A DNA stretch of 64,000 nt. Source: Amycolatopsis decaplanina DSM 44594 (GTDB lineage: Bacteria > Actinomycetota > Actinomycetes > Mycobacteriales > Pseudonocardiaceae). The notes below the pieces were generated by a model that was given only the letters and a program-made list of their open reading frames with translations, searched no databases and was not told the DNA's origin. Position 1 is the first letter of the stretch, and each line of letters opens with the position of its first letter. This document shows, in pieces, positions 33,616-42,425 of the stretch. The DNA is taken from contig NZ_AOHO01000048.1 in assembly GCF_000342005.1 (NCBI RefSeq), positions 540,540 to 604,539 of the forward strand, in the 5' to 3' direction. The position numbers were made by a program, and so were the translations under genes.

Positions 33616-34809
33616 TCACTCCATCAGGGCTTCGGAGAGCTCGCGGATCGCGGCGGTCTCGGCGGTGTGGATGTCCCGGATCATGGTGCTCATCGTGCTG
33701 AACAGGTCGCGGACCTCGACGTCGGTGAACGGCGTTTCGTCGTTGTAGTGCGCGCGCAGTTTCCACATCTCCTCGCCGGCCGCCGCGGCGGCGTCCTGCC
33801 CCGCGTCGCCCTCTCGGACACCCGCCGACACCGCGCTGACCAGCCCGCGCACCCACGCGAACTCGGCGTTCGACGCCGGAACCGCCACCTCCGCCAGCTC
33901 GGCCCAGCGCTCGCCGATCCCGCGCCAGGTCGACGCCTGTTCGGCCAGCGCCGGGAGTTCGAGCAGGCCGGAGGCCTCGGTGAGCGCGTCGGCGAACAGT
34001 CCACGCAGATGCCCGCCTTCCATCCCAGCCGGGGTGACGCTCTCCCAGACGTTGAACAGCGCCCCGACGAGCCCTCGCCGCTCCCCGAACGCCCGAGGCC
34101 AGCCCTTGGGGTCACGTTCGTCGGTCATCGCCTTCGCCCAGCGTCCCCAGGCGGGCAGCGAGAACGACTTCGACGGCGCCGAGAGGTTCCGCGCACAGTC
34201 CGTCAGCCCGGCGCGCACGGCCGCCCGCCAGTCGGAGACCTCGCCGGGGTGGATCGTCGCGAGCAGGTTCTTGTACGAGCCGACCCGGCCGCGCGCGGCG
34301 TCGAACGTCTTCCGGTCCACCGTCAGCCGGGCGAGGTTCCGGTCGTCGACGAGCACCCGGCCGTCCTCTTCGCCGTACGCGACGACGAAGTGCCCGCCGC
34401 CGCCGGACATCTCCGTCGGCAGATGCCAGTAACCGAGCGACTCGCGGTCGGGGAGGACGATCACCGGCCGCCCCGCTTCGAGGTCGGTGGTGAGCCGTTT
34501 CGCAGCGGTGCGTTTGCCGCCGGTGCGGAGGTCGATGCCGAGCCCAAGACGGTCCACTGTGGACTTGAGCCATTCCTGGGGATATCGCCAGTGCGCGCGG
34601 AAACCGAACACGATCGTCGACATCGTCTCGTGCGCGAAGTCCCACAGGATGTAGCCGGCGCCGATGCCGCCGGAGACGGCGAAGATCAGCGCCTCGCTGG
34701 GCGCCTTCCCGTCCGGCCCTTCGGCACCGTGGTGCGCCAGTACGGCGGCCACGGCCGAGACGTCGGGTTGCAGTCCGCCGCGCAATTCGTACTCGCTCAC
34801 CCCCGCCAT
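33616..34809 (-). CDS. BtrH N-terminal-domain / DUF4872 protein
   Basis: 397 residues with a start uncertain among two adjacent ATGs (34812, 34809) and a GTG at 34800. The N-terminal half resembles BtrH_N: AVSGGIGAGYILWDF, then GRPVIVLPDRESLGYWHLP, then GGGGHFVVAYGEEDGRVLVDDRN, with a papain-like Cys-His-Asp arrangement in the family although no obvious catalytic Cys is visible near the first motif here. The C-terminal half is alpha-helical (DUF4872). BtrH in butirosin synthesis transfers an acyl chain from ACP to an amine. The function here is unknown; the downstream thioesterase gene is probably in the same transcript. Confidence 0.75.
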   Translation of the reverse strand: MAGVSEYELRGGLQPDVSAVAAVLAHHGAEGPDGKAPSEALIFAVSGGIGAGYILWDFAHETMSTIVFGFRAHWRYPQEWLKSTVDRLGLGIDLRTGGKRTAAKRLTTDLEAGRPVIVLPDRESLGYWHLPTEMSGGGGHFVVAYGEEDGRVLVDDRNLARLTVDRKTFDAARGRVGSYKNLLATIHPGEVSDWRAAVRAGLTDCARNLSAPSKSFSLPAWGRWAKAMTDERDPKGWPRAFGERRGLVGALFNVWESVTPAGMEGGHLRGLFADALTEASGLLELPALAEQASTWRGIGERWAELAEVAVPASNAEFAWVRGLVSAVSAGVREGDAGQDAAAAAGEEMWKLRAHYNDETPFTDVEVRDLFSTMSTMIRDIHTAETAAIRELSEALME

Positions 34810-34843
34810 CATGCCCGTCGACGGCGGAGGTGAGCGAGTGCCG

Positions 34844-35716
34844 TCAGAGCTTTTCCGCGACCGGGATGACGTCGCTGCCGATCTTTTCGACGAGGTCGAG
34901 ATCGGGAAGGCCGGGAATGGATCCGATCGCGACGTCGACGCCGAGTTCGGCCAGCTTGCCGAGCGCGTCGTTGAGTTCGCCGGCCTTCTCGCCCTTCGGC
35001 CCGATGTCGAGGGTGTGATAGACGGTCTTGGTGATATCGGCGTAGTCGCGGCCTTCGTTTTCGCAGTGCTGCTTGAGCACATCGAGTTTGCGCTCGAGAT
35101 CCGGGCCGTTGAAGAGATTGCACATGTCGCCGTATTTCGCGACGAACCGCAGTGTCTTCTTTTCCCCGCCACCGCCGATCATGATCGGCGGATGCGGCTT
35201 CGACAGCGCCTGCGGCACGTTCAGCAGCCGCTCGGCCCGATAATGCTCGCCCTCGAACGGACCGTCGTCGTCACTCCACATCTGCCGCACGTACCGGAGC
35301 GTCTCTTCCAGGCGCTCGAAGCGTTCCGCAGTGGACGGGAAGGGAAAACCGAGCCCGCGCGATTCCTCTTCGTTCCAGCCCGCGCCGATCCCGAGAATGG
35401 CGCGGCCGCCGGAAAGGACGTCGAGTGTCGTGATGGCCTTCGCCAGCAGGCCGGGCTCGCGATAGTGCACACCGGTGACGAGGGTGAACAGTTTCGCGCG
35501 TTCGGTGTGCGCGGCGAGGAAACCGAGCGCGGTGTAGGCCTCGAGCATGTCGTTCTCGGGCGGGCCGACCATCGAGATCTGGAAGAAGTGGTCCATCAGC
35601 GCGATGGAGTCGAAGCCGGCTTCGTCGGCCTTCCTGGCGACGGCCGCCAGCTCGGCGCCCAGCGCGCTCGCACCGTTCGGCCAGGTGAGGTCCGGGATCT
35701 GCAAACCTAGTTTCAT
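34844..35716 (-). CDS. LLM-class F420-dependent oxidoreductase
   Basis: 290 residues beginning MKLGLQIPDLTW, followed by ADEAGFDSIALMDHFF and AILGIGAGWNEEESRGLGFPFPS, all typical of the luciferase-like TIM-barrel family in its F420-dependent branch. HPPIMIGGGGEKKTLRFVAKYGD is the cofactor-binding loop region. These enzymes transfer hydride between F420 and varied substrates; none can be assigned. It stands upstream of the BtrH-like gene in the same direction with a 34-base gap, so they may share a transcript. Confidence 0.9.
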   Translation of the reverse strand: MKLGLQIPDLTWPNGASALGAELAAVARKADEAGFDSIALMDHFFQISMVGPPENDMLEAYTALGFLAAHTERAKLFTLVTGVHYREPGLLAKAITTLDVLSGGRAILGIGAGWNEEESRGLGFPFPSTAERFERLEETLRYVRQMWSDDDGPFEGEHYRAERLLNVPQALSKPHPPIMIGGGGEKKTLRFVAKYGDMCNLFNGPDLERKLDVLKQHCENEGRDYADITKTVYHTLDIGPKGEKAGELNDALGKLAELGVDVAIGSIPGLPDLDLVEKIGSDVIPVAEKL

Positions 35717-35755
35717 GCTTTCGACGGTATACCCGGAGTTACTCCACGTGCGGAC

Positions 35756-36724
35756 TCAGAAATCCCGGATCAGGGAAACCCTGCCGCGCAAGGGATCCGT
35801 CACGTACACCGTCCTGGTGAGCTGGTCGATGGCGACCGCGCCGGGGTTGACACCGAGTGACAGGTCGCCGGTGAGCAGGCTCGTCACGCCGTCGATCCTG
35901 GCGACACCGTTGGGGCCGCCGTTGGCGTAGACGGTGTTGGATCCTTCGTGGACCGCGAGCGCCGACGACTCCGAGCGCAGCAGCACGGTCGCCTTCTCCT
36001 TGCGCGCGCCGCCGTCCACAACGGACAGATGATGGATCGCCGAATTCGCGACGAACACCGTCCCGGACGCGCTGTGCACGGCGACCCCGGTCGGTGACTT
36101 CCCGACCGGGATGCCGCCGGTGAACTTGCCCGCGCCGATGTCGAAGACCTCCAGCGAGTCGGTGGCCGTGCTGGTGCAGTACGCGAGCTTGCGACCGCCG
36201 TCGACCGCCGTCGACGACAATCCCCGTGTGGGGCCGGGGACCAGGTCCAGCAGGCGGCAGCCGATGCCGTCGATGACGGCGAGTGTCCCGGTGAGATCAC
36301 TGACCGCGTAGATGCGGTTCGCCTGCTCGTCTACGTCGACGCTGGACGCGCCAGGACCGGCGGGCACCACGCTGACGACGTCGTTGGTCCGTCCGTCGAG
36401 GACGAGGACGGTCCCGCCGGGCGGGTTCGTGACGAAGACCCGGTCGGTCACGGTGTCCACGGCCAGGCCTGCGGGCTCGCCGCCGACCGGGATCACGTCG
36501 CCGACGGTGCCGGATCGCGAATCGAGGACGACGATCGTGCCGGTGGACGGGTCCGAGATGTAGGCGAAGCCGGTGACGGAATTCACCGCGACCGCCTCCG
36601 GGGTGCCCCCGACCTCGACGAGAAGCACTTTCTCGGCTCTGGCCGCCGGTGCGAAGGCGACCGCTGAGGCACCGGCCGCGGCCAGCGTGAGCAGGGCTCG
36701 GCGGCTCAGTTCGGGTCCTCGCAC
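35756..36724 (-). CDS. Tat-exported YVTN beta-propeller protein
   Basis: 322 residues from a GTG preceded by GGGAGG; the open frame reaches 36841 but lacks a good start there. The N-terminus ELSRRALLTLAAAGASAVAFAPAARA is a twin-arginine signal. The mature chain is made of about seven 40-residue YVTN/NHL-like repeats (VNSVTGFAYISDPSTGTIVVLD, VDTVTDRVFVTNPPGGTVLV cut as separate blades), giving a beta-propeller. Such proteins are exported and of largely unknown function, sometimes binding sugars or metals. It is divergent from htpX. Confidence 0.82.
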   Translation of the reverse strand: MRGPELSRRALLTLAAAGASAVAFAPAARAEKVLLVEVGGTPEAVAVNSVTGFAYISDPSTGTIVVLDSRSGTVGDVIPVGGEPAGLAVDTVTDRVFVTNPPGGTVLVLDGRTNDVVSVVPAGPGASSVDVDEQANRIYAVSDLTGTLAVIDGIGCRLLDLVPGPTRGLSSTAVDGGRKLAYCTSTATDSLEVFDIGAGKFTGGIPVGKSPTGVAVHSASGTVFVANSAIHHLSVVDGGARKEKATVLLRSESSALAVHEGSNTVYANGGPNGVARIDGVTSLLTGDLSLGVNPGAVAIDQLTRTVYVTDPLRGRVSLIRDF

Positions 36725-36776
36725 AGGCGCCTCCCGATGATCGTTCCGGGGTTCGACGATAACCCGCGATCCGGCC

Positions 36777-36795
36777 ACGCGAAGGAACTTCGCGT
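36777..36795. promoter_or_regulatory. Palindrome between the divergent beta-propeller and htpX genes
   Basis: ACGCGAAG and CTTCGCGT are exact complements around GAA. It lies near the middle of the 146-base divergent gap, a position suited to a regulator site serving either gene. No specific regulator can be named. Confidence 0.4.
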
Positions 36796-36870
36796 CCCCC
36801 GATCGCGTTGTTTCCGATGAGTAACCTTCCTCTCGCCCCAAACCTCGGAGAAAGAAAGGAGCAGGACGCC

Positions 36871-37737
36871 GTGCACAAACACCAGAACGGGCTGAAGACC
36901 GTCGTCCTGCTCGGCGTGCTGTCCGCGCTCATCGTCGGGATCAGTGGTTTCTTCGGACGGGGCGCGCTGGTCATCGGCCTGGTGGTGGCACTCGGCGTCA
37001 ACGCGTACGCCTACTGCAACTCCGACAAGCTGGCGCTGCGGGCCATGCGCGCCCGTCCGGTTTCGGAGGCCGAGCAGCCCGCGATGTACCGGATCGTGCG
37101 AGAACTGGCGACCACGGCGCGGCAGCCGATGCCGCGGCTCTACGTCAGCCCCACCCAGGCCCCGAACGCCTTCGCCACCGGCCGCAGCCCCCGGCACGCG
37201 GCGGTGTGCTGCACCACCGGGATCCTCGACCTGCTCGACGAACGCGAACTGCGGGCGGTGCTCGGGCACGAACTGTCCCACGTCTACAACCGCGACATCC
37301 TGATCTCGTGTGTCGCGGGCGCGCTGGCGAGCGTGATCAGCGTGATCGCCAACATCGCGATGTTCACGAGCGTCTTCGGCGGCAACAACCGCGAGGACGG
37401 CGACAGCCCGCTGGTGGGGCTGCTCCTGGTGCTGATCGGGCCGATCGCGGCCGCCGTCGTGAAGCTCGGGGTGAGCCGCTCGCGGGAGTTCCAGGCCGAC
37501 GCGTCGGGCGCGGAACTCACCGGAGACCCGCTCGGACTGGCGTCCGCACTGCGGAAGCTCGACAAGGGGACGCGTGCGGCGCCGCTCGTGCCGGAGCCGA
37601 AGCTGGTCTCGCAGTCGCACCTCATGATCGCGAACCCGTTCCGGCCGGACGGCGGCCTCGCGAAACTCTTCTCGACCCATCCGCCGATGGACGAGCGCAT
37701 CCGGCGCCTCGAAGAGATGGCCCGCCGCCCCTACTGA
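36871..37737 (+). CDS. htpX: HtpX family membrane zinc protease
   Basis: 288 residues from a GTG after AAAGGAGCAGG; the ATG at 36808 has no ribosome site. Two N-terminal hydrophobic segments ([37 protein letters not shown]) precede the protease domain. [11 protein letters not shown] is the HExxH zinc motif and [13 protein letters not shown] supplies the third ligand. HtpX degrades misfolded membrane proteins at the cytoplasmic face and is usually stress-induced. A block of repeated hairpins follows the gene. Confidence 0.93.
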   Translation: MHKHQNGLKTVVLLGVLSALIVGISGFFGRGALVIGLVVALGVNAYAYCNSDKLALRAMRARPVSEAEQPAMYRIVRELATTARQPMPRLYVSPTQAPNAFATGRSPRHAAVCCTTGILDLLDERELRAVLGHELSHVYNRDILISCVAGALASVISVIANIAMFTSVFGGNNREDGDSPLVGLLLVLIGPIAAAVVKLGVSRSREFQADASGAELTGDPLGLASALRKLDKGTRAAPLVPEPKLVSQSHLMIANPFRPDGGLAKLFSTHPPMDERIRRLEEMARRPY

Positions 37738-37748
37738 CCCACCCGCCG

Positions 37749-37890
37749 GATCGCGATTAGGGGGCGAAACGCAGGTCGGCCTCGGGATCGCGATTAGGGG
37801 GCGAAACGCAGGTGGGCCTCGGGATCGCGTTTAGGGGGCGAAACGCAGGTCGGCTTCCGGGGCGCAGTTAGCGGGCTAAACGCGATCCGG
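37749..37890. repeat. Three tandem 37-bp hairpin repeats plus a degenerate fourth
   Basis: Units begin at 37749, 37786 and 37823, each reading GATCGCGATTAGGGGGCGAA then ACGCAGGTCGGCCTCGG with one to three changes. A diverged copy follows at 37861 with TTAGCGGGCTAA. Each unit can fold through GCG(T/A)TT and AAACGC. There are no spacers, so it is not CRISPR. It sits downstream of htpX and may be a multiplied terminator. Confidence 0.85.
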
Positions 37891-37897
37891 TCCCACC

Positions 37898-38071
37898 TCG
37901 TGGGGAATCGACGAGTACGTCCAGAGCGACGCCGCCGACGGCTTCATGCTGGTGCCGCATCTGACCTCGGGTGGGCTGGACGCGTTCGTCGACGACGTCG
38001 TCCCGCATCTTCAGGAACGGGGTGTCTTCCGGACCGGCGACACCCTGTGTGAGCATCTGTTCAGCCGGTAG
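37898..38071 (+). pseudogene. C-terminal fragment of an NtaA/SnaA/DszA-type flavin monooxygenase
   Basis: A frame without a start encodes IDEYVQSDAADGFMLVPHL, then TSGGLDAFVDDVVPHLQERG, then [15 protein letters not shown] and a TAG at 38069-38071. This is the conserved tail of FMN-dependent monooxygenases of the NtaA/SnaA/DszA family (GGLDxFVDxVVPxLQxRGxFR). Only about 55 residues remain, preceded directly by the 37-bp repeat block, so the rest of the gene has been deleted. The end overlaps the converging rmlA stop by 11 bases. Confidence 0.75.
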
Positions 38072-38942
38072 CACCCTGGGTGCGCGCGACGTTCATCAGA
38101 TATTCGCCGTAGCCGGACTTCGCCAGTTTCGCGCCGAGCGCGAAGCACTGCTCCGCGTCGATGAAGCCCATCCGCAGCGCGACCTCCTCGAGACAGGCGA
38201 TCCGGACGCCCGTCCGGTGTTCGAGGACCTGCACGAACTGGCCCGCTTCCAGCAGCGAATCGTGCGTGCCGGTGTCGAGCCAGGCGAACCCGCGGCCGAG
38301 GTCGATCAGGGTCGCGCGGTCCTGTCGCAGGTAGGTGAGGTTGACGTCCGTGATCTCCAGCTCACCGCGCGGGGAGGGCTTGAGGTCGCGGGCGATCTCG
38401 ACGACTTGGTTGTCGTAGAAGTACAGGCCGGTGATGGCCTTGTTCGACTTCGGCTTCTCCGGTTTCTCCTCGATGGAGAGGAGCTTGCCGTCGCCGTCGA
38501 TCTCGCCGACGCCGTAACGCTGCGGGTCCTTGACCGGGTAGCCGAACAGCACGCAGCCGTCGAGCGCGGTCGCCGCGGCCTGCAGCCTGCTGGAGAACCC
38601 CTGGCCGTAGAAGATGTTGTCGCCGAGCACGAGCGCGACGTCGTCGTCGCCGATGAAGTCCGCGCCGATGACGAACGCCTCGGCCAGCCCGTTCGGGGCG
38701 GCCTGTTCGGCGTAGCCGAAGCTGAGCCCGAACTGGCTGCCGTCGCCGAGCAGCCGCCGGAAATGCGGCAGGTCGACCGGGGTCGAGATGATCAGGATCT
38801 CGCGGATCCCGGCGAACATCAGCACCGAGATCGGGTAGTAGATCATCGGTTTGTCGTAGACCGGTAGCAGCTGTTTCGATATCGCCTGGGTGATGGGATG
38901 CAGGCGCGTCCCACTGCCCCCCGCCAGCACGATGCCCTTCAT
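38061..38942 (-). CDS. rmlA: Glucose-1-phosphate thymidylyltransferase
   Basis: 293 residues beginning [37 protein letters not shown], which contains the nucleotide-binding GGSGTRL and the [15 protein letters not shown] block diagnostic of Rml[12 protein letters not shown] and [14 protein letters not shown] are also conserved. It makes dTDP-glucose from dTTP and glucose 1-phosphate, the entry point for dTDP-deoxysugars. No rmlB or rmlD is adjacent. It lies about 7 kb from the polysaccharide locus, so a supply role for the RmlC-like enzyme is possible. Confidence 0.95.
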   Translation of the reverse strand: MKGIVLAGGSGTRLHPITQAISKQLLPVYDKPMIYYPISVLMFAGIREILIISTPVDLPHFRRLLGDGSQFGLSFGYAEQAAPNGLAEAFVIGADFIGDDDVALVLGDNIFYGQGFSSRLQAAATALDGCVLFGYPVKDPQRYGVGEIDGDGKLLSIEEKPEKPKSNKAITGLYFYDNQVVEIARDLKPSPRGELEITDVNLTYLRQDRATLIDLGRGFAWLDTGTHDSLLEAGQFVQVLEHRTGVRIACLEEVALRMGFIDAEQCFALGAKLAKSGYGEYLMNVARTQGATG

Positions 38943-38995
38943 GCGATGCCCCCGCTTCGTAGCCGATCGCTCGGGATCTCACACTACCGGGTGGC

Positions 38996-40144
38996 TCAGA
39001 ACGCCGGACCCTTCGCGAAATACGCCTTGCAGCCGAGGTTGTACTCGGTGGAGATCTGCAACACGTTCTTCCCGCCGTCGACCGGCAGCAACGTCGAGCT
39101 GTAGTTGGGGCAGAAGTTGTTGTGGATCCCGACGATGTGCACCGGCGCGGGCAGTTCGTACCAGTCCCCGGCGCCGAAGTTGTCGTTGGCGAGCAGGACC
39201 CGGCCGTTCTTGTCCTGCGGGTCCCCGGCGGCGTTGGTGTAGATCTGCCCGACCATCACCAGCCGCACCCCGTTCGGGCCGCCGGGGAACAGCGTGATCG
39301 TCTGGGCGTGCTGGAAGTAGTTGCCGCTGGCGGTGGTGACGCGGGTGCCGGGGTCGAGGGGATCGCCCCAGTTGGCGCCGTCGGAGGAGATCTTGAAGTA
39401 CGGATCGCAGTAGCGGTCGCGGTAGTTGCAGATCTCGTAGGCCAGGTAGTACCGGCCGTCGGGGAGGCGGCGGATGATCGGCATCCCGGGCCGCACCCGA
39501 TGGGGCGGGATGGCCATCGTGCGCTGCTTGGTGCCCCAGTTCACCCCGTCGGTGGAGGCGACCCGGTTCATCACCTGCGCGAACTGCGGCGCCTCGGTCT
39601 CGTCGGCGTAGTGCAGCCACAGCGTGCCGCCCGCGTCGACGACGAACTCCGGCTCCCAGATGCCGTCGTGGTTGTGCGAGCGGGCTGCCTCGGACAGGAA
39701 GGCCCACGTGCGGCCGGCGTCGCGGCTGTACCAGATCTTGATGCCGATCCGCCGCTGCGGACCGGCGTCCTGACGGTAGCTCGCGGCCCACAGCAAGGTG
39801 CCCGCGCGAAGCCTGCCGACCCGCTGCGGCAGTTCGTACAGCGTCCCGCAGCACATGCCGTAGCGGCCGTCACGGTCGCGGACCTCGCCGATCTTGTGGA
39901 AGCTCTGGCCCTCGTCGGTGCTCTCCATGATCGGGGTGAACTTGCCGCTCGCGTCTTCGCTGGTCAGCGACGCGAGGATGCGGCCGCGGCCGATCGAGGA
40001 ATGCTCCAGGCGGATGAGCCGCGGGTACGAGCCGTAGCCGGGCACGAGCTGTTGGCGCTCCGCGGCCTGTGCGGAGGTGAACAGGGACGCGATCACCGTG
40101 AGTGACAGCGCGAAGGCGAGTGCGGAGCTGAAACGGCGCTTCAT
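38996..40144 (-). CDS. Secreted sialidase-like (Asp-box) glycosidase
   Basis: 382 residues from an ATG preceded by GAGGAAGG. The signal peptide is KRRFSSALAFALSLTVIASLFTSAQA. Four Asp-box motifs of the S-x-D-x-G-x-x-W/F type are visible: STDEGQSF, SRDAGRTW, STDGVNW and SSDGANW, marking a six-bladed sialidase-type propeller. HNHDGIWEPEFVV and YLAYEICNYRD are further conserved blocks. It probably hydrolyses or binds an extracellular glycan; true sialidase activity is not implied. It is 53 bases downstream of nothing coding and just upstream of rmlA in the same direction. Confidence 0.82.
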   Translation of the reverse strand: MKRRFSSALAFALSLTVIASLFTSAQAAERQQLVPGYGSYPRLIRLEHSSIGRGRILASLTSEDASGKFTPIMESTDEGQSFHKIGEVRDRDGRYGMCCGTLYELPQRVGRLRAGTLLWAASYRQDAGPQRRIGIKIWYSRDAGRTWAFLSEAARSHNHDGIWEPEFVVDAGGTLWLHYADETEAPQFAQVMNRVASTDGVNWGTKQRTMAIPPHRVRPGMPIIRRLPDGRYYLAYEICNYRDRYCDPYFKISSDGANWGDPLDPGTRVTTASGNYFQHAQTITLFPGGPNGVRLVMVGQIYTNAAGDPQDKNGRVLLANDNFGAGDWYELPAPVHIVGIHNNFCPNYSSTLLPVDGGKNVLQISTEYNLGCKAYFAKGPAF

Positions 40145-40328
40145 CGTGACCTTCCTCGAACGCGATCGCCGGATTACAACACGGGCTTTTACCCCTTTCG
40201 GGCTCCCGCGAAGGCGTCGCGGCGGAAACCCACGTCCGAGTGGCCTGAATCGCTCGGCTGAGTGGTCCGGTAACGCTGGGCTATCGGTCGACGAAGATCC
40301 GATGACGGGTTCGACTAGGGGGAAATAC

Positions 40329-41012
40329 GTGATCAGGCGCTTGTGCGCGGCCTTGGGTGCCACGCTGCTGACCGTGGGCCTGGTGGCCTGTTCGCCGCCG
40401 AACATGGGGCGCGTCGTCCCGCAGGCGGCCGCCCCGGAAGGGCTGCGCCCGCCTTCGGGGACCTCCGCGCCGCCGACGTCCACCACAACCCCGCGGCCAG
40501 GTCCGCAACCGGAGGAGAAGCACTCGGGGAAGGGGAACGCGTCGGTCCCCATGGCCTGGCCGATGCGCCTCGGCTTCGTGACCTTCGACTGCCCGAAGTG
40601 TTCCGGGCACGTCGCGGTCAACACCGAGAACGAGCTGATCGTCAACGACATCGGCCCGTACAAGGGCACGCAATGGATCAACGACATGCCCGGTCATCAG
40701 GCGAAGACGTTCACCGTCAAGGCCAACGCCGCCTGGACGCTGACCATCACCGACGAAAGCGCCCTGCCCGTGCTCGAGCCGGGCAAACCCCTGGCGGGCA
40801 AGAGCGAAGCGGTCTTCGCCGTGCCCGACGGCATCTCGTCGGTCGCCGTCACCACCAAGAACAGCGGCCGTACCGCGGTGTGGGTGCACAGCGACGACTT
40901 CTCGGATCTTCCCGTGAACCAGCTCGGCGACTACAAGGGCAGCGTGCCCGTGACCGGCCCGGCCTTCGTGTCGCTGGAAGGCGACGGGACCTGGACGATC
41001 ACCGCGTCGTAG
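40329..41012 (+). CDS. Hypothetical lipoprotein
   Basis: 227 residues from a GTG with AGGGGG seven bases upstream; the open frame extends back into the divergent gap. The N-terminus MIRRLCAALGATLLTVGLVAC ends in a lipobox Cys. A Pro/Thr/Ser-rich linker (about 40-65) is followed by a compact domain with FDCPKCSGHVAVNTENELIVN, whose paired Cys and beta-rich pattern recur in secreted actinobacterial proteins of unknown role. It is divergent from the sialidase-like gene and ends at a strong hairpin. Confidence 0.78.
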   Translation: MIRRLCAALGATLLTVGLVACSPPNMGRVVPQAAAPEGLRPPSGTSAPPTSTTTPRPGPQPEEKHSGKGNASVPMAWPMRLGFVTFDCPKCSGHVAVNTENELIVNDIGPYKGTQWINDMPGHQAKTFTVKANAAWTLTITDESALPVLEPGKPLAGKSEAVFAVPDGISSVAVTTKNSGRTAVWVHSDDFSDLPVNQLGDYKGSVPVTGPAFVSLEGDGTWTITAS

Positions 41013-41020
41013 ACATGACG

Positions 41021-41053
41021 AAGGCCACCTTCGGAGCTCCCGAAGGTGGCCTT
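41021..41053. terminator. Bidirectional hairpin between converging lipoprotein and YajQ genes
   Basis: AAGGCCACCTTCGG (41021-41034) pairs exactly with CCGAAGGTGGCCTT (41040-41053) around AGCTC. It lies nine bases beyond one stop and fourteen beyond the other, so it can end both transcripts. Confidence 0.8.
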
Positions 41054-41066
41054 GTCGTCTCCGCGC

Positions 41067-41558
41067 TCAGCGGTAGTTCGTGAACTGCAGCGCGATCTCG
41101 AAGTCCTTGCCCTTCAGCAAGGCGATCACGTCCTGCAGCTGGTCCTTCTTCTTGCCGGACACCCGCAGCTGGTCACCCTGGATCTGCGCCTGCACACCCT
41201 TGGGGCCCTCGTCGCGGATGAACTTGGCGATCTGCTTCGCCTTGTCCGACGCGATTCCCTGCAGGATCTTGCCGCCGATCTTGTAGATCTTGCCGGACAG
41301 CGCCGGCTCGTCCGCCTCGAAGGCCTTCAGGGAGATGCCGCGCTTGATCAGCTTCTCCTTGAACACCTCGACCGCCGCCAGCGCCCGCTCCTCGGTCTCG
41401 GACTCGATCGCGATCGCCTCCTCGCCGGACCAGTCGATCTTGGTCCCGGTACCCCGGAAGTCGAACCGTGTACCGAGTTCCTTGCTGGCCTGGTTCAGGG
41501 CGTTGTCCACCTCCTGGCGATCGACCTTGCTCACCACGTCGAAAGAGGGATCCGCCAC
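41067..41558 (-). CDS. YajQ family nucleotide-binding protein
   Basis: 163 residues, the normal length. [36 protein letters not shown] and the C-terminal [22 protein letters not shown] are near-universal in YajQ (DUF520). Members bind cyclic di-GMP or nucleotides in some proteobacteria and have been linked to regulation of virulence and phage transcription; the role in actinomycetes is not settled. It is a single gene ended by the bidirectional hairpin. Confidence 0.95.
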   Translation of the reverse strand: MADPSFDVVSKVDRQEVDNALNQASKELGTRFDFRGTGTKIDWSGEEAIAIESETEERALAAVEVFKEKLIKRGISLKAFEADEPALSGKIYKIGGKILQGIASDKAKQIAKFIRDEGPKGVQAQIQGDQLRVSGKKKDQLQDVIALLKGKDFEIALQFTNYR

Positions 41559-41618
41559 GTGTTCTCACACCTCGTACTCGCTTGTCAGGAGCTTCCACCC
41601 TAGCCCTGCGGAACCCGG

Positions 41619-41649
41619 TTGACCGGCCCGCCACGGCATTGGGTATTCT
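41619..41649 (+). promoter_or_regulatory. Probable promoter of tRNA-Tyr
   Basis: TTGACC at 41619-41624 and TATTCT at 41644-41649 are separated by 19 bases, a slightly long spacer. The tRNA begins about 28 bases beyond the -10. Confidence 0.5.
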
Positions 41650-41677
41650 TTCGTCTCGGCCGGGGACACCCGGCCAC

Positions 41678-41759
41678 GGCGAGTTGCCCGAGCGGCCAAA
41701 GGGATCTGACTGTAAATCAGACGGCACTGCCTTCGGGGGTTCGAATCCCTCACTCGCCA
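41678..41759 (+). tRNA. tRNA-Tyr (GTA)
   Basis: A type II tRNA of 82 bases. Acceptor GGCGAGT pairs with ACTCGCC; the anticodon stem-loop CTGACTGTAAATCAG presents GTA at 41712-41714. A long variable arm precedes GGGTTCGAATCCC in the T arm. CCA is not encoded. Confidence 0.96.
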
Positions 41760-41762
41760 CAC

Positions 41763-41799
41763 CGAAGCGGCCCCGTGACCAAGTCACGGGGCCGCTTCG
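41763..41799 (+). terminator. Terminator of tRNA-Tyr
   Basis: A perfect 17-bp stem (CGAAGCGGCCCCGTGAC against its complement) with loop CAA is followed by TTTGTTGT. Confidence 0.9.
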
Positions 41800-41821
41800 T
41801 TTGTTGTGCAGGACACACCGA

Positions 41822-41844
41822 GTTAGTGGTTAGTAACCAGTAAC
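41822..41844 (+). promoter_or_regulatory. TetR operator
   Basis: GTTAGTGGTTA and TAACCAGTAAC form a dyad centred on G41833, with 10 of 11 pairs matched. It ends eight bases before the ATG of the TetR gene, where a bound dimer would block transcription or initiation. Autorepression with the downstream MFS gene is inferred. Confidence 0.75.
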
Positions 41845-41852
41845 TTGGTCTC

Positions 41853-42425
41853 ATGGCTGTACGGATGAGCGGAACCGAACGACGTGCCCAGGTGCTGGCC
41901 ATCGCCGCGAAGGAGTTCGCGGAGCACGGGTTGCACGGGGCGTCGACGGAAGCGATCGCGAAGACGGCGGGGATCACGCAGGCGTATGTCTTCCGGATGT
42001 TCGGGACGAAGAAGGCCCTGTTCCTGGAGTTGGTCCAGGCAGCTTTCGAGCGGCTCAGCGACGGGATGCGAGACGCGGGCGAGGGGGAGACCGGCCTGAA
42101 GGCGCTCTCGGCGATGGGCGCCCAGTACTTCGACCTGCTGGCCGATCGGACCGGGTTGTTGTTGCAGCTTCAGGGCTTCGCCGCGTGTGGCGATCCGGAG
42201 GTGAGGGACGCGGTGCGGTCGTGTTTCGCACGGCTGTGGGACACGGCCGAGAACGGCACCGGACTCGACCCGGTGACCGTGAAGACGTTCCTCGCCTTCG
42301 GGATGCTGCTGAACACCGGTGCCGCGATGGACGTCGAGGAGGTCGACGCCGCATGGGCCGAGGGGGTCCGCACCCGGATCCAGCCGGGTCTGTTCACGCA
42401 CATCACCACCGAGACGAACCGATGA
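41853..42425 (+). CDS. TetR family transcriptional regulator
   Basis: 190 residues. The N-terminal helix-turn-helix is GASTEAIAKTAGITQAYVFRMFGTKKALF, split as helices 2 and 3 at about residues 30-58. The C-terminal ligand domain is variable. The stop overlaps the MFS transporter start (ATGA). It most likely represses itself and the exporter until an inducing compound binds, through the dyad just upstream. Confidence 0.93.
   Translation: MAVRMSGTERRAQVLAIAAKEFAEHGLHGASTEAIAKTAGITQAYVFRMFGTKKALFLELVQAAFERLSDGMRDAGEGETGLKALSAMGAQYFDLLADRTGLLLQLQGFAACGDPEVRDAVRSCFARLWDTAENGTGLDPVTVKTFLAFGMLLNTGAAMDVEEVDAAWAEGVRTRIQPGLFTHITTETNR

Noticed and set aside
33052..34833. 593-codon forward open frame
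   Set aside because: Antisense to the BtrH-like and thioesterase genes, which have clear family motifs.
37749..37890. Possible CRISPR array
   Set aside because: The units are directly adjacent with no variable spacers and there are no cas genes.
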